Origin: Albizia julibrissin | Taxonomy: Eukaryota; Streptophyta; Magnoliopsida; Fabales; Fabaceae | Assembly: GCA_037074505.1 (NCBI GenBank) | Contig: CM073484.1 | Coordinates: 24,730,501 to 24,794,500 of the forward strand | Direction: 5' to 3' | Length of the DNA stretch: 64,000 nucleotides | Part shown: positions 9,919 to 21,530 of the stretch, one piece after another | Layout of the letters: each line of letters opens with the position of its first letter | How positions within the stretch are numbered: the stretch's first letter is position 1 | The notes under the pieces: generated by a model | Databases searched by the model: none | Told to the model about the DNA's origin: nothing | Seen by the model: only the letters and a program-made list of their open reading frames with translations | Translations under genes and position numbers: made by a program

Positions 9919-12232
9919 TGTCAAACCCCTTAACACTTTGATATTTGCAGAGTAATAAATGCATGGTTCAGAGGGCACACAGAAATAGCGGAAATATACT
10001 GATAATAAGTGCTTGTTTATATTACAGACAATTCCCATAGGGTTTTTAAAATATAAACAAAATCCAAAGAAATAAATATTACAACTAAAGATAACCAATT
10101 GTACTCCGTTAGAACCGGACCTTCAATCACCGGTAATTATTGTTTTGCCCTTAGAGCCGCTACCTTCTGCTGGAATATTTTTAAATATTGAAAAAGGGTG
10201 AGATTCGAATGAATCTCAGTAGTAACATACAATCCGACATATAAAATGTGAAAATAGATATGCAATGCACCATGTTATGTAAAATGAAAATGCTGTGTGT
10301 ACACTGTCCGAGGCCAAACAACTGTTTGCAACCCCAGCTTAACTCTGCGCCTCCGTTGGGTCCCAGACCACAACTAAGCTAATATGCGTGTCCCAGACAC
10401 TGTGCTCATAATACAGAAAATGGAATACACAACATATAAATACTCACATAGTGTATGAAAGAAAGAGTTACTACCTGGGTCCTTTTTCAGTCCGATTCTT
10501 ATCCAAAACTTTTAACTGGCTCGGGCTATTACCAATTCCTATAAATTAAAGTTAACAAGTAATTGGTTATTACTTGCATTACTACTGCTTTAACCATATT
10601 CTAGTGGTTATCTCAGTTTCAGTGATTTCTGCATAGTATAATTCTCCACAATACAACTTTTACTATTTTTCATAAAACTGGCAGATTTTTCAGTCAACTT
10701 TGAAAAATCAGAATTAAATCTAGAAAATTCCAAATTGATTGGTTTCAAAGCCTATGTGAAGCTATTTAAATGTGTTTTAATATAAAAATACTTATATATG
10801 ATCAATGATAACACAATACTCCCAGAAATTCGCTAAACCTCCCCTATTCCAAATTTTCTTTCAGAAATAAACTCAACTTTGAAAATTCATATCTTCTAAT
10901 GTACAAGCCCAAAAATTATAATCCACCTATAAAATTAATTCTCTTACTGTATACTATAAATCTGAAAAGTTTCATAATTTTTGGTAAAGTGTTGGTTTTC
11001 CAAACTTTTACCACAACCAATCTGCCTTCCAAAAACATAATCTGGCAGTACTTAAATTCAAAAATTCATATCTAAATCCAAAAATTTCCAAATAGAGTGG
11101 TTCAAAATTCTGTGTGACCCTATTTAATTATGATTTAAGGGAAAAATACATACTATTAGAGATTACATGCCTAAAGTTCCAGAATTCACAATTAATACAA
11201 CTATGCCAGAATTTGTTCCAGATTCAGTGCTTAAGCTTCACAAATTCATTTCTTCCAATATACTAATCCAAATGGTACATATTATATATCAAATTAAAGC
11301 TCCTTATGTCTATGTTATGTCTGTAAAGGTTCATAATTTTTGGACTAGTTTTAACTAACGAAATGAATTTTATAACCAAAATGATTCCAGAAAACTAACC
11401 GAACAACATCTCCTCTTAATTTCTAAAAATTCCTGATTTATACATAATCATCCAAAAATTACAACCACATGTATTCTCACATAATTTTTCATGTAGAATC
11501 TATTGGTGATATCAAATTTATCAAATTCTTACTCCTTATATATCTACACCTTATTTTGACCATAAATAATAGCAACTTAATTTCAAAATCAGTCAACTTC
11601 CAACAACTATAAATCCTCATAAACAACCCAAACCAACTGTATAACCATAGAAAAAAATATAGAAGACTTACCTAAATAATATTCAAGGCTTGCCTATGGT
11701 GATTGACTTCTCCTTCTTCCACTTCTCCGGCAATTATTCTCACCTTAGTCTTCCTTCTCTCTTACTCACGTCTCTCTCTCTTTCTCTATATTTTCTACTT
11801 CTCTAGTCTTCTATGTGACTTGACCGAATGGAATGGAAAAATGAGAAGTGTGTGTATGTTGCCTTGTATTTATAGTGGAAGGATATGTATTTGTTTATTA
11901 AATAAATGTGTGTGTGTGCCATGAGGTGTTTATTTTAATGGTTGTGTGTGTAGTGTGGGAAGTGTGTGCCATGAGTGATGTGTGAAGAGCATGTGAAGCA
12001 AGTGTGGCATGTGAAGCATGGGTGGCATGGGAAGCATGGATGGCATGGAAAGCATGGGAAGTGTGGGTGTGTTTTTAACAATATATTTATATAGGTATAT
12101 TTTTATCCTATTAATAATACACATTTAGCCTTAATATTTTCCCTTATCTAATTTATGACCATTTATTGTTGTCTCATGAATTTTCAGGAAAAATAGGCAT
12201 TTAATTCCTAAAATAAATTTTGGGATGTTACA
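9919..12232 (-). repeat. 5' LTR of the gypsy element
   Basis: This LTR is the promoter-bearing copy because transcription runs leftward. It matches 2843-5156 at a constant offset of 7076, with no difference seen in the stretches compared. The hairpin word lies at 10200-10217 and the TATA box at 11867-11874. Confidence 0.95.
11867..11874 (-). promoter_or_regulatory. TATA box of the 5' LTR promoter
   Basis: TATAAATA on the minus strand sits in the LTR, downstream (in element sense) of a CA-rich stretch. It is conserved in the 3' LTR and in the solo LTR at 33050. Transcription would start roughly 25 to 35 bases to the left; that site is inferred. Confidence 0.6.
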
Positions 12233-12237
12233 GAGAA
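12233..12237 (+). repeat. Target-site duplication (GAGAA), right
   Basis: It is the partner of 2838-2842. The following bases (caaacccaagtaatt) continue the sequence found next to the empty site near 53359. Confidence 0.95.
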
Positions 12238-13326
12238 CAAACCCAAGTAATTAAATAAAAATAGATACAAATGAATAAATATATAATGTTATAAATATTG
12301 TAGGCCAATTATCACACATTGCAACTCTTGCAAATTAGTATCTTTCAATTGAAGGTAGTCAGTCATCTTCGAAGTACTGCTACCACTAGATGTAAAGACC
12401 TCTTCTAATTGGGATTTAAATGTTGGTTCGTAATGTTGTGACAGACTAACTCTTCTACCAGATGTAACCCTATTAATACATTACATTAATTAGAGGCAGA
12501 CACATTCTCATAAGACAAGCATCATCTTCACATCCATGTCTTCCATCTCTTCACATTCTACAATGCTTAGATACAGCAAACATGGTAGGTTTCTAATCAC
12601 AGAACTTGAGAATATGCACTTCAATCTTCTACATTTAATCACACCAAAATGCATAAGATTTTGGAACATGATGAAAGTGGGACCCTCCCATACATATATG
12701 AGGTTGCTTGAATCCTCCGACCACAAGCACTCTACTCTTGAGATCAACAGCACCCCTTTTTCTTCATTTACATTTGATGAAGTTTACATTTGAATCTTCT
12801 ATTGAAACTTGCATCAACTTCAATTTCAGTTGAGAGATCAATTTATCCATCAATCAAATTATTAGTTAGTAAAATATTTTTTTTTTAAAAAAAGGACTTG
12901 AAAAGATAAAAGAAATAGATGCATTGTAAACATAGGTGATCAAGCATGCCCTTTGCTCTTATACAAATGTTTATATATCAATGTATGATTACAGGCCAAA
13001 AACTCAATTTATAGTTCATTTAGTTTGCTATACTACACACAATTATTCCATGTTTTCATCTATAGTGCTCTCAAATTGAAAGAAAATCTAGTTGGGTATA
13101 TGCATCAAGTATTATTTTTATTCTTCGTGTCCTTGCATCCCTTTGTAATTTATAAGTTTCCTATTATACATTTATATGGTTGCAGCTAGCAAAATGATAT
13201 AGTATATGATTCCAATCCACATATTACTCCATCTAATTGTGAAAACCTAATCAACATGATATAGAATAATATTCATGCATACCGATATTATTCCTAGTTG
13301 TTGAAGAGCTCATCCCAAACTTGAAT
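12238..13326. repeat. Duplicated segment, copy 1 right part
   Basis: It continues the paralogy after the gypsy insertion. 12238-12545 matches 53359-53690, and 12600-13326 matches about 54835-55554. It contains the relic LRR exon at 12508-12800 and non-coding DNA derived from the introns and 3' flank of an NLR gene. At 13322-13326 (TGAAT) it preserves the unoccupied target of the solo LTR at 55555-58043. Confidence 0.75.
12508..12800 (-). pseudogene. Relic LRR exon, copy of the resistance-gene exon 4
   Basis: The minus-strand translation resembles the first half of exon 4 of the resistance gene: YVWEGPTFIMFQNL here against SIWEGPTVIKFQNL there, and VIKCRRLKCIF against VIKCRRLKCIL, followed by CEEMED against CEELEE. 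The frame stops soon after CEEMED, while exon 4 continues for about 100 more residues. The CAG splice acceptor of exon 4 is not preserved. It is best read as a decayed tandem copy. It could conceivably still be spliced in as an alternative end, but nothing shows that. Confidence 0.75.
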
Positions 13327-13560
13327 CACCAAATTTGGGGCAGTTCCATATGCTGATCTCTCTCAGCTCCACCTGGATTTGCAACCCTACTTGACAAACA
13401 CTCATGAAATTTGGCAAATTTCCTAGCTTTATCTCCCACAAACTTGAAAACTTAATTGTCTCATCGTAGTTGGCATCACGTTCACTCCCATGTCCAAAAA
13501 TCACCTCAGATTCCTTACAATTAGATAAGGTTAGGAATGTCAATTTACAATAACAGACAT
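13313..13560 (-). pseudogene. Relic LRR exon, copy of the resistance-gene exon 3
   Basis: The translation parallels the end of exon 3: FGHGSERDANYDETIKF against FGHGSEADANYGEKIKL, and VCQVGLQIQVELREI against VCQVGLKIHVELRSI, then NCPKFGDSSL against NCPKFVDSSL. A TGA directly after SSLG replaces the position where exon 3 continues. The front half of exon 3 is missing or unrecognisable. Together with the relic exon 4 copy to its left, it shows that an exon 3 plus exon 4 block was duplicated downstream of the gene. Confidence 0.8.
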
Positions 13561-13891
13561 TTAAGTGGAGTAAACATGCAGCATGTCTGAAAACACGTTT
13601 CATTTTGTACTTGTTCCAAGATTTTTATATCAGTTACAGTCTGTGTGAGCCCAAAATTTCAAGGCATTTTAAATAATTAATTTGTGAATGAAATAGGCCC
13701 TTTACTTTAATAATTCTGCCCATAAATGAAATCAAAATTCAAATAATGAATAAAAATTCTATAAGGTGTGCTATGCCAAAATGTCTCATTTGCGCAATTA
13801 TAGAATAAGAAAAAGAACGATATATATAAAGTCATGTATATTTATATATATGTGTGTGTGTGTCTATATATATGGGTAGGTGTGGATAGGA

Positions 13892-14509
13892 TTAATGAGC
13901 GTACCAGCGTATTGACTTTTGAAGAGCAGCAAGTGTGGTTTCGGAGAAGACGGGGCAATCTTGAACTGTAAGATATTTCAGCGTTGGAAGTAAGTTGTTG
14001 TAAAAGCCTTCCTCATGGATTTCACCTTCGCTATTAAAAACTCCCTTCAGTTGAGAGCACTCTTTAATCTTCAGCTGATACAACTGAGGAAGAAGTTGAG
14101 TAGAGGGCAGAGAGGGGAAGAGCCATTTCAACTTCCTGCATCTCTCTACTCTAAGATCGAAGAGTTGTGGGAACCACAATGAATTATTTGGAAAGTGATT
14201 ATGCTCTTCTTCTTCTGATGACATCACTTCCTCCAACTCTTCACATTCTTCAATCCATAGACGCCATAAACATGGTAGGCTTCTCATCACCGCGCTTGGC
14301 AATATACACTTCAATCTTCTACATTTAATCACATATAACCACTGAAGATTTTGAAACTTGATGACAGTAGGGCCCTCCCATATGGATGTGAGGTTCATTG
14401 AATTCTCCAAACACAATTTCTCTGCTCTTGAGGTCAACATCACCCCTTTTTCTTCATTTACATCCGATGAAGTTTCAATATTTGAATCTTCTGTTGAAAC
14501 CTGTGGCAA
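13892..14509 (-). CDS. Resistance-gene exon 4 (terminal LRR block)
   Basis: The acceptor is ttgcag followed by TTGCCACAG, in phase 0, and the exon ends at a TAA (13892-13894). It encodes about 205 residues: an acidic linker, then LRRs with the short C-x2-L rhythm of this family (VIKCRRLKCIL, IEECEELEE, VERCRKLKWLF, IKECSQLKGVF, VQDCPVF). Being terminal, it sets the natural C-terminus. Confidence 0.85.
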   Translation of the reverse strand: MPQVSTEDSNIETSSDVNEEKGVMLTSRAEKLCLENSMNLTSIWEGPTVIKFQNLQWLYVIKCRRLKCILPSAVMRSLPCLWRLWIEECEELEEVMSSEEEEHNHFPNNSLWFPQLFDLRVERCRKLKWLFPSLPSTQLLPQLYQLKIKECSQLKGVFNSEGEIHEEGFYNNLLPTLKYLTVQDCPVFSETTLAALQKSIRWYAH

Positions 14510-17500
14510 CTGCAATTTCAATTTTTTTTAAAAAAAAATGGACAAATTTATTCACACCAATCCAATTATTAGTAGTAAAATATTTTTTAAAAACAAAAAA
14601 CTTGGATTTAAAAAGATAAAAATAAAATAGATACATTGTGAGCATATATAGTGATCCACTAAACTCTTTACTCATGTTATACAAATGTTTACATATCAAT
14701 GCATGATTACAGGCCAATTAAAAATCAATTTATAATTGATTAGTAGTTTACTGTCCACACATTTGTTCCATATTTTCATCCACTGTGCTCTGAAAATACT
14801 ATGCTTTCACTCAACAAGTCATGTGTTCTGATAGTACAGTTGCAGCTACCAAAATGATACTCCCTTCAGTATTTAATACAAGACATATTTGAGAAAGTAA
14901 TCTTGTTCTTAAATATAAGATCTATTTTTATTTTATCAATATTTTCCTAATTTACCCCTATTGATGCTCCCTCAACAAAAATTCAAGAAGGAAATGAGGA
15001 GAGAATTAAGGAAGATGACTAGGATGTTTTAGAAAATATGTTATATTATCTAACTTAACTAACTTCCTATATGATTCTAATATACATATTATTCCATCTA
15101 ATTTTGAAGACTCTAATGATCAACGTGATATAGAATATTTGTGATATAGAATGTTCATTCATACCAATATTGTTTCCAACTGTGGAAGAGCTGATCTCAA
15201 ACTTGAATCAACAAATTTGGGGCAGTTGCATATGTTGATGCTTCTTAGCTCCACATGAATCTTCAACCCTACTTGACAAACACTCACGAAATTTGGCAAA
15301 TTTGTTAGCTCTATCACCTTCAAACTCGGAAGCTTAATTTTCTCACCATAGTTGGCATCAGCTTCACTCCCATGTCCAAAAATCTCCTCCAATTCTTCAC
15401 AATCAGATAAGGTTAGGGAATTCAACTTGGGAAGGTTGTTTTGGACAATAATGCTCACTGAGAATAAAAACTTCAACTTTTTAATGTGAGTTACTTTTAA
15501 GGAATGAAGATATTGGAATCTCATAACTTGTGTTGGAACAAGACCTCCTAGCATTTGTTGTTCTGATCTCAATATTTCTAAGTCGTTGGCTTCTTCTGGC
15601 TCATCATCACCAAGGAATTGCCACTTGTGTTCAACTCTAGCGCTTTGAATATCAATCTCTCCAACATTTAGTATAGAAAGCGGAAGATTGAAAGCTTCCT
15701 TATTATTTAATTGGTTGTATTTTAACTCATACTTCCTTTCAAGCCTCTGCATATAAAAGAGAAGTGAAAGGTGAGGGAAATAAAATGTTATAAATTCCTT
15801 GGAAAGATTATTAAAAGAAAGAGATCAAATTAACCTAAATCTTTACGTACTAAATGTGACCTGAGATTGTAATACATTTATAGCGGTTCATGTAATTATT
15901 TAGTTATATCAAATGTTTCTTCATGTTTCACTACATTACATGATTATTAATGATCAAACTATAGAAATGACATTTTTTTTCATATTTGGTATTTGATTCA
16001 CTGAAGGATAATAAGTTAACACATGCAGGAATATAGATGTCCTGGTCACTTGTTTGTCTATATTTATTTATGTGATAATCATGTTAAAATAGGAAATATA
16101 TAATGCATAGATAGAGAACAGTAGTTACCTCTTTAGTCCAATCAATAGTTACACTCTTAATCGGCATAAGTTTTGGACAGTCATGAACCTCAACTCTGCA
16201 AAACTCCCCTGTGTGAAACTTAAACCCTTGGCAGACATTAACAAGTCTTGGCAAATTCTTAAGTTTCATTTCTTTCATGTTTAGAAACGTAATCTCCCTC
16301 TCACTGTCGGTGTCATGATCTTCAATATTTGAGCACTTGAAAATTTCTTCGATTTGAGAACAATTTGATATTTTTAGAGTGCTTAGTTGTGGAAGCATTG
16401 AGGGAGTAGCACTGATCATGAAAGATAAAATGAATTTAAGCTTGTTGCACTTAGAGATTTTCACGCTCTTCAATTTCAAGAGACAAGACTCAGCGATGGA
16501 TGGACTCTTTTGACCCTCTTCATTCCCCGAAAAAATTGACTCCAACTCATCACAACAAGATATCCGTAAAGAAGTTAACTCTGGAAGACTTTGGCAGATC
16601 TGAGCAGAAAAGACAAATTCCAATCTTGCACAGTCTGTCAAAGTTAATTCTTTAAGGGATTGAAATTTTGCAATTTGTTCTCCAACCCCGATCTGATAGT
16701 GAAAAATGGATTCTGCTTTACAATTATGAAGTATAATCCTTTCTATAGATAGCAATGGCCTGTATTCGTCATTCCTCAATTGATGGCCCTTAAGTTCCTG
16801 TAATTCCTTTGTGAAAGGGAAGGGGAAAAAAAGGAAAACCATTAACATATTTCCTAAGAAATATGACTTGGTATTAATTAAAATTTGGGGAACTAGTATG
16901 AGGTTCTAAAGAAGAGACTTAATTATCAAGAATTCTCAACAAGGAGTTGATATTTCTTACAATGAAACTTGTCATTGTATGCTCCTCAGAAATCATTGGG
17001 ATTTATCGGTAATTAAGTCCATTTCTTGGGACCTCATAATAATTCCCTCTTAAAATTTTATATGCAAATGTATTATTCTTGCATAGACATAATAAAAAGG
17101 GAAAAAACACTTAAACACCGCTTGAGCTTCAAAATTCCAAATTAGTTTTTTCACAAAAAGAATAATAGGATTGACCAAAAAGAGTATCGCAATTATCAAC
17201 TCAATTTTTTAGAAACTCACTTATTTAACATTTTGAATGATATTTAAGTGTCTTTTTTACTAATAAAAAAAGAAATGGATAGTTTGAGGAATGATGAAAA
17301 TTGTAACTAAAAAGGGAAGAAAAGAAAACGAAAATTATCGACATATTTCCTAAAATCACACAAAAAAATAAGCCATATTCATATATAAGAAAATGGAGTT
17401 CCCAATGAAGTCAAGGGAAAATTATGATGAGGAGCCCACAAGAGTCTGTATTTAATGTATTTATTAAGGTGAATGATGAATAAATTAAATGACTAAAATA

Positions 17501-20500
17501 TAAAGATAAACAAAATGTAATTTCTGCACTGAATATTTTTCAGCGACGGGGGCCGTGAAGTATGACGACAAATTGTGGCACACAAAATGAGAACAGAGAA
17601 TGTAAGGCAAGATGGATAGCCCAACTTCTATTAAGGTGAATTTTTTAATAAAAACATATGTTGGGAATTTTTTTAAATAACAAAATGTGATTAAATTAAT
17701 TGACCGAATCATCTCTCAATATGTACTAACATAAACACTATTTGCTATTTAACGCATTTTAATTATTTTAATCACGTGAACAAAGTAATTTTTTATGTAA
17801 AAAAATAATATTTTTAATATATTTTTTTATGCAAATCAAATTAAATGATAGGAGAGTAAATGCGTACCATATTTGGACAATCCAACCATTGCATTGTCTT
17901 TATAGATGGCCAACTTGTATGATACCTCTCTGAGCAAATTCTGACAAGACTTGGAAGATTGTGCAGCCAGAGATGTTCTAAAAGAGGAAGCACTAACTGA
18001 GTTTTATGTTGATCATGAATGGGTTGTTCTTCACCAGCATTTTCACCGAACACAAATTTCATCTGAGGAGCATTTCTTATGGATAGGCTTTGCAATTGTA
18101 CAAACCTTTGAGCAAAGAAGACTGGGCATACATATTCTAATTTGCAGCAATCAAAAACAAATAAAGTTTTCAATTTTGGGAACCTCACATTCTCCCATGC
18201 ATCACCACCAACCTCTCCCTCTAAGGATAACAGAGTGCAAGCAGCAGAGGCAGGAAAGAGAAATGTCAACATCGGACAATTGGAAATCTTGAGATACTTA
18301 AGATTGTCTAAGTTGCAATCAGCAGGGAATATGTGGAGTAATTGAGGGCAATTGAATATCGTTAGTCTTTCCAGCTTTTGGAACAAGGTAAAAGGAGAAT
18401 GACCACGACATAGTTGTTTAAGATTATCCATATCACTTAGCATTAACTCATCCAATCTTGGCACAATTGTATCTCCATGAGGAGTAGTTTCATCCATAAT
18501 GCATTCTATCTTCGAACACCTTTCAAAACTGAGTTTAACTAACTCATTCATGCCTCCTACAGCTTGGCCAATATTAGTCATGAAACAATTGCGGCCTCCT
18601 TCAAGCTCATAAAATTCAATTGCAGTTGCTCTTTGCGCAAGGTCCTTGATTATTACACCTAACATAGAGATGTTTAATTGTCCCAAGCGTAAAGATCTTG
18701 TGAATTTGTTCTCAAATTTCCCACCTTCAACACACTCCCCAATTTCTAAATTATACATTCTCAATTTCATCATAGTTGTGGGGCCTACAAGGTATTCATA
18801 GCAACTTGCTTTTTTTGAGTGTGGAAAATGTTTGGGTACATACAACTCTTCTAACTGTGAACACATTCCTATTACTTTATAACAACATTCTTCTATTATA
18901 CAACTTGACAAATCTAACAACTTCAGCTTGCTCAAATTTTCAATTCCATTTGGCACTCTTTCAAATTTACTCCCTTGCAAGTCAAGAATTTCGAGTCTTG
19001 TAAGGCTTACCACAAAAGAGATGTCACATAAATCCCAACATTGCAAGCGCAAAGTTCGAAGATTAGAAAAGTGTTGGATTGGTTGAGGATGTAACTCAGT
19101 CCTAACCCCATACATGCGCATAATAATCAAAGCCTTGAGTTGTTTGGCGCCTTCAAATGATGCATGTGATATATCCAAGGTTTCACTTGAACATAACAAT
19201 AGAAACTCAAGCTTGGGAGCATCTAATTGAGAAAGAAATTGAAGGAATTTATCGTTCTCATACCATGAAGATAGGGCAAAGCAATTTTTTACTGCTTCAC
19301 TAGCAATCAACTTGTTCAATTCTTTTGCACAATTTACCATAATGGTACGATTCTCTTCAGGTGCTATCCATAAAGCTACATCACGAACCATGTCATGCAT
19401 TTTCACACATTTTTCATTCCCCAAGTTGACAGAATACATCAACAATGAAGAGTCAATAAGAATATTTACAGCTGCAAGAACTTGGCTCCTTGCTATTTCA
19501 AATGAGTCAGCATCTTCGCATAGGCCCAACCCAACTCCGTATCTGAAAAGATCTTCAATGATAATTTCATGATCTTCGGGAAACATAGCGCACATCAAGA
19601 ACAACAATTTGGCTTCTACCATTCTCAAGTAATCATAGCTTAACTTGAGACAAGTGAAAGCCTTATCCTCATTAACTGGTTTTGAATGTTTCAACCTGTG
19701 CAATACTACATTCATCTCATCAAGGCCTTTTCTTCTTAAGCATCTGCCTATGGCTACAATTGCAATGGGTAGTCCCTTACATTCCGCAACAACTTCTTGA
19801 GCCACTTTTATAGCACCGTCATCTACTTTGGCATTAGTTTGAAATAGATCCCACGCTTCACCTTCTGTTAGTAGACCCAATGGAATAGTCTTTTGGCAAT
19901 CCATCAAAATACACACATCTTGACGACGTGTGGTGAGAAGAACTTTGCAGTTTGTTGGACCTTTATCCCCAAAGGGATTCCCTATATCCTCAAGGTTCAG
20001 AGTATCCCATACATCATCCAATATAATTAGAATTCGCTCCTCTGCACTCTGTAATTTCATTGCGATTCTTCTTGCCCTTCCCGCTTCAGTTTCTTCCTTC
20101 AACTCGAGTCCTAACATGTCCGCAATTTCACCTTGAATCCTCCTAATATTTGGAGTTTGGGAAACTGTTGTGATTATAACTCGATTAAATAGCTTTGATT
20201 CTTCGGCTTTCTTTCCTACTTCCTTTACCAAGCTGGTTTTGCCTGAACCGCCCATACCCCACAACCCAGTCATATACCCATCATCATCGTGCAGTGCCGC
20301 CCATAGTTCATCATATGCCCTTTTTGTTGACTCAAAGAATGTAAAATCCTTAGAAGAGTGATACCCTACACCTGGAACAATGACGGGATGGGAAATTGTA
20401 TTGAAGTGATCACTCTTTGTATTCAGATCAATCATCCTCTGGCTCCTCTCAGCCAACTTTTTGCAGAGACAATATCTCTTCCAAGTAGGACACCACTTAT

Positions 20501-20792
20501 GAAGGCAGCCATTGTTGGCCCCCAGTTCTTCCTCCAATTTCTCCACCTCTGCTGTGAGGCTCTTCACATCATTCTTCCACTTGTTAACCTCATCATCAAT
20601 CCTCTCAGTCTTGTTGATGGCTTCTTGAACACGTTCCTGCACCCTCCCTTGCTTGAGTATCAGTTCCTCCTTTCTGATCTCAACATTTCTTGTGATTTTG
20701 CCAACACGAAACAAATATTGCAGCTGCCGTAAAGTTGGATCCACTAAATATTCAGCAAGTTTTGCCGCTACCGACACTCCCACCTCTGCCAT
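13892..20792 (-). CDS. CC-NBS-LRR disease-resistance protein (CNL, At4g27190-like), four coding exons
   Basis: I propose joining 20792-17868, 16797-16129, 15746-15165 and 14509-13892 on the minus strand. All introns are GT-AG and phase 0, giving about 1597 residues. The protein is a predicted cytoplasmic or membrane-associated immune receptor. It has a coiled-coil region (about 30-95), P-loop GMGGSGKT (179-186), kinase-2 LIILDDVWD (255-263), RNBS-B KVLLTTRR (283-290), GLPIA (340-344), an RNBS-D-like MCAMFPED, MHD (465-467), and long irregular C-terminal LRRs. Tryptophan after LDDV marks the CNL rather than TNL class. The family senses pathogen effectors and triggers defence (established for relatives such as RPS2 and RPS5). 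No inactivating change is seen. Relic exons downstream and at 53690-58400 show a locus built by duplication. The splice model is inferred. A shorter protein ending at 17841 by retention of intron 1 is possible. Confidence 0.9.
14872..15060. mobile_element. Stowaway-like MITE fragment in intron 3
   Basis: The word actcccttcagtatttaata resembles the start of Stowaway elements, which begin CTCCCTCCGT and are followed by AATA-rich DNA. The matching right terminus is not seen, so the element is truncated or the likeness is chance. Confidence 0.3.
15165..15746 (-). CDS. Resistance-gene exon 3 (LRR block)
   Basis: The acceptor is atgcag followed by AGGCTTGAA and the donor is ATATTG followed by GTATGA, both phase 0, for 194 codons. 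The exon contains LRR units such as LTLSDCEELEEIFG and INICNCPKFVDSS. Its 3' half is the parent of the relic at 13313-13560 and is related to the relic at 58044-58285. Confidence 0.87.
16129..16797 (-). CDS. Resistance-gene exon 2 (LRR block)
   Basis: The acceptor is attacag followed by GAACTTAAG and the donor is AAAGAG followed by GTAACT, phase 0 at both ends, 223 codons. It encodes about seven irregular LRRs (LTLTDCARLEFVF, LRISCCDELESIFSG, VKISKCNKLKFILS, LKISNCSQIEEIFK). A relic of its last part lies at 58300-58400. Confidence 0.87.
17868..20792 (-). CDS. Resistance-gene exon 1 (CC, NB-ARC, first LRRs)
   Basis: This exon of 975 codons carries the whole coiled-coil and NB-ARC signalling part and about 450 residues of LRR. 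The ATG at 20792 directly follows an AG acceptor-like site and opens with MAEVGVSVAAKLAEYL, a usual start for the family. The donor ATATG/GTACGC lies at 17868/17867. If not spliced, the frame ends eight codons later at 17841. The first intron (17867-16798) is about 1.07 kb and holds nothing recognisable. Confidence 0.93.
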
Positions 20793-21530
20793 CTAATATT
20801 AATAGTAACAAGAGAGCCATTCATCAGCATCATCATTGTCAAATGATAAACTCAATTTTCATTTTGAATAATTGAGGCATATTACGTACTAAATCATTCA
20901 TGAAGATATCATCAAGATGCAAAGAATGATTTGTTTTCTATCCAGAAAAAATAAGAAAGATCAGTTGTTTTGGCTCAGCTTTCTTACTCCAGTATCATGT
21001 TTTCCTCCCAGCTAAGTTCAGATATTGGAGTAACAAAATATAGTGCTTTATGATTCTGATTTTTTTTTCTAGCAAATCGATGCAAAGGTGAAAGAGAGAA
21101 GAAAAAATGCAGTCTGCAAATGAGAGCAGCAATTATTAGCAACTAAGAAGCTACTCATACTTGGAGAATTGAGTGATATCACAGATGCCTATGTATGGAA
21201 AAACAAATAGAACAATGGTAAGAAAAAACAGAAAAAGAAACATGTGAAAGAATAAAGAGGAGTAAATTAGACTCTGCTTCAGGAGGAGAGGGATATTGCT
21301 TCATACCTGTGATGAGCTTGCAGTTTCGATGTTGGGTTGCAGATTTTCGAGAGTGAAAAGAACAGATTTGCAGTGCGATGAACAGATGTTGAGAGAAAAG
21401 AAATTGAGTCGTTGGAAAGTTAAGACTTGCAAGTGGGTAGTCACAGTCCGTAGATGCTTCAGGTTTTGTTCTTTTTTCATTTCTTGGGACCCCAAAACAT
21501 GTGGTCTATATTCCAACATCTAAAAGTAAA
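20793..21530 (-). other. Putative 5'-UTR exon and intron of the resistance gene
   Basis: On the minus strand a donor-like CATCACAG/GTATGAAG lies at 21307/21306. A T/A-rich tract ends in AG exactly before the ATG at 20792. This suggests a non-coding exon ending at 21307 and an intron of about 514 bp (21306-20793). The transcription start is not determined; a small frame at 21296-21523 on the plus strand is probably a shadow of this exon. Confidence 0.45.

Larger units (their letters stand above)
2843..12232 (-). mobile_element. Complete Ty3/gypsy (Tekay/Del-type chromovirus) LTR retrotransposon
   Basis: This is a 9390-bp element on the minus strand with all expected parts: 5' LTR (9919-12232), primer-binding site, a single gag-pol frame with no stop (5202-9797), polypurine tract, 3' LTR (2843-5156) and a perfect GAGAA duplication. 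Both LTRs are exactly 2314 bp. Every stretch I compared was identical at a constant offset of 7076, and small chance frames inside them also translate identically. The C-terminal chromodomain-like region and the Met primer site fit the Tekay/Del chromovirus clade. The element interrupts a segment whose uninterrupted paralogue lies near 53350. It is the only full-length member of its family in the window and may be competent to transpose; this is inferred from intactness, not shown. Confidence 0.96.
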
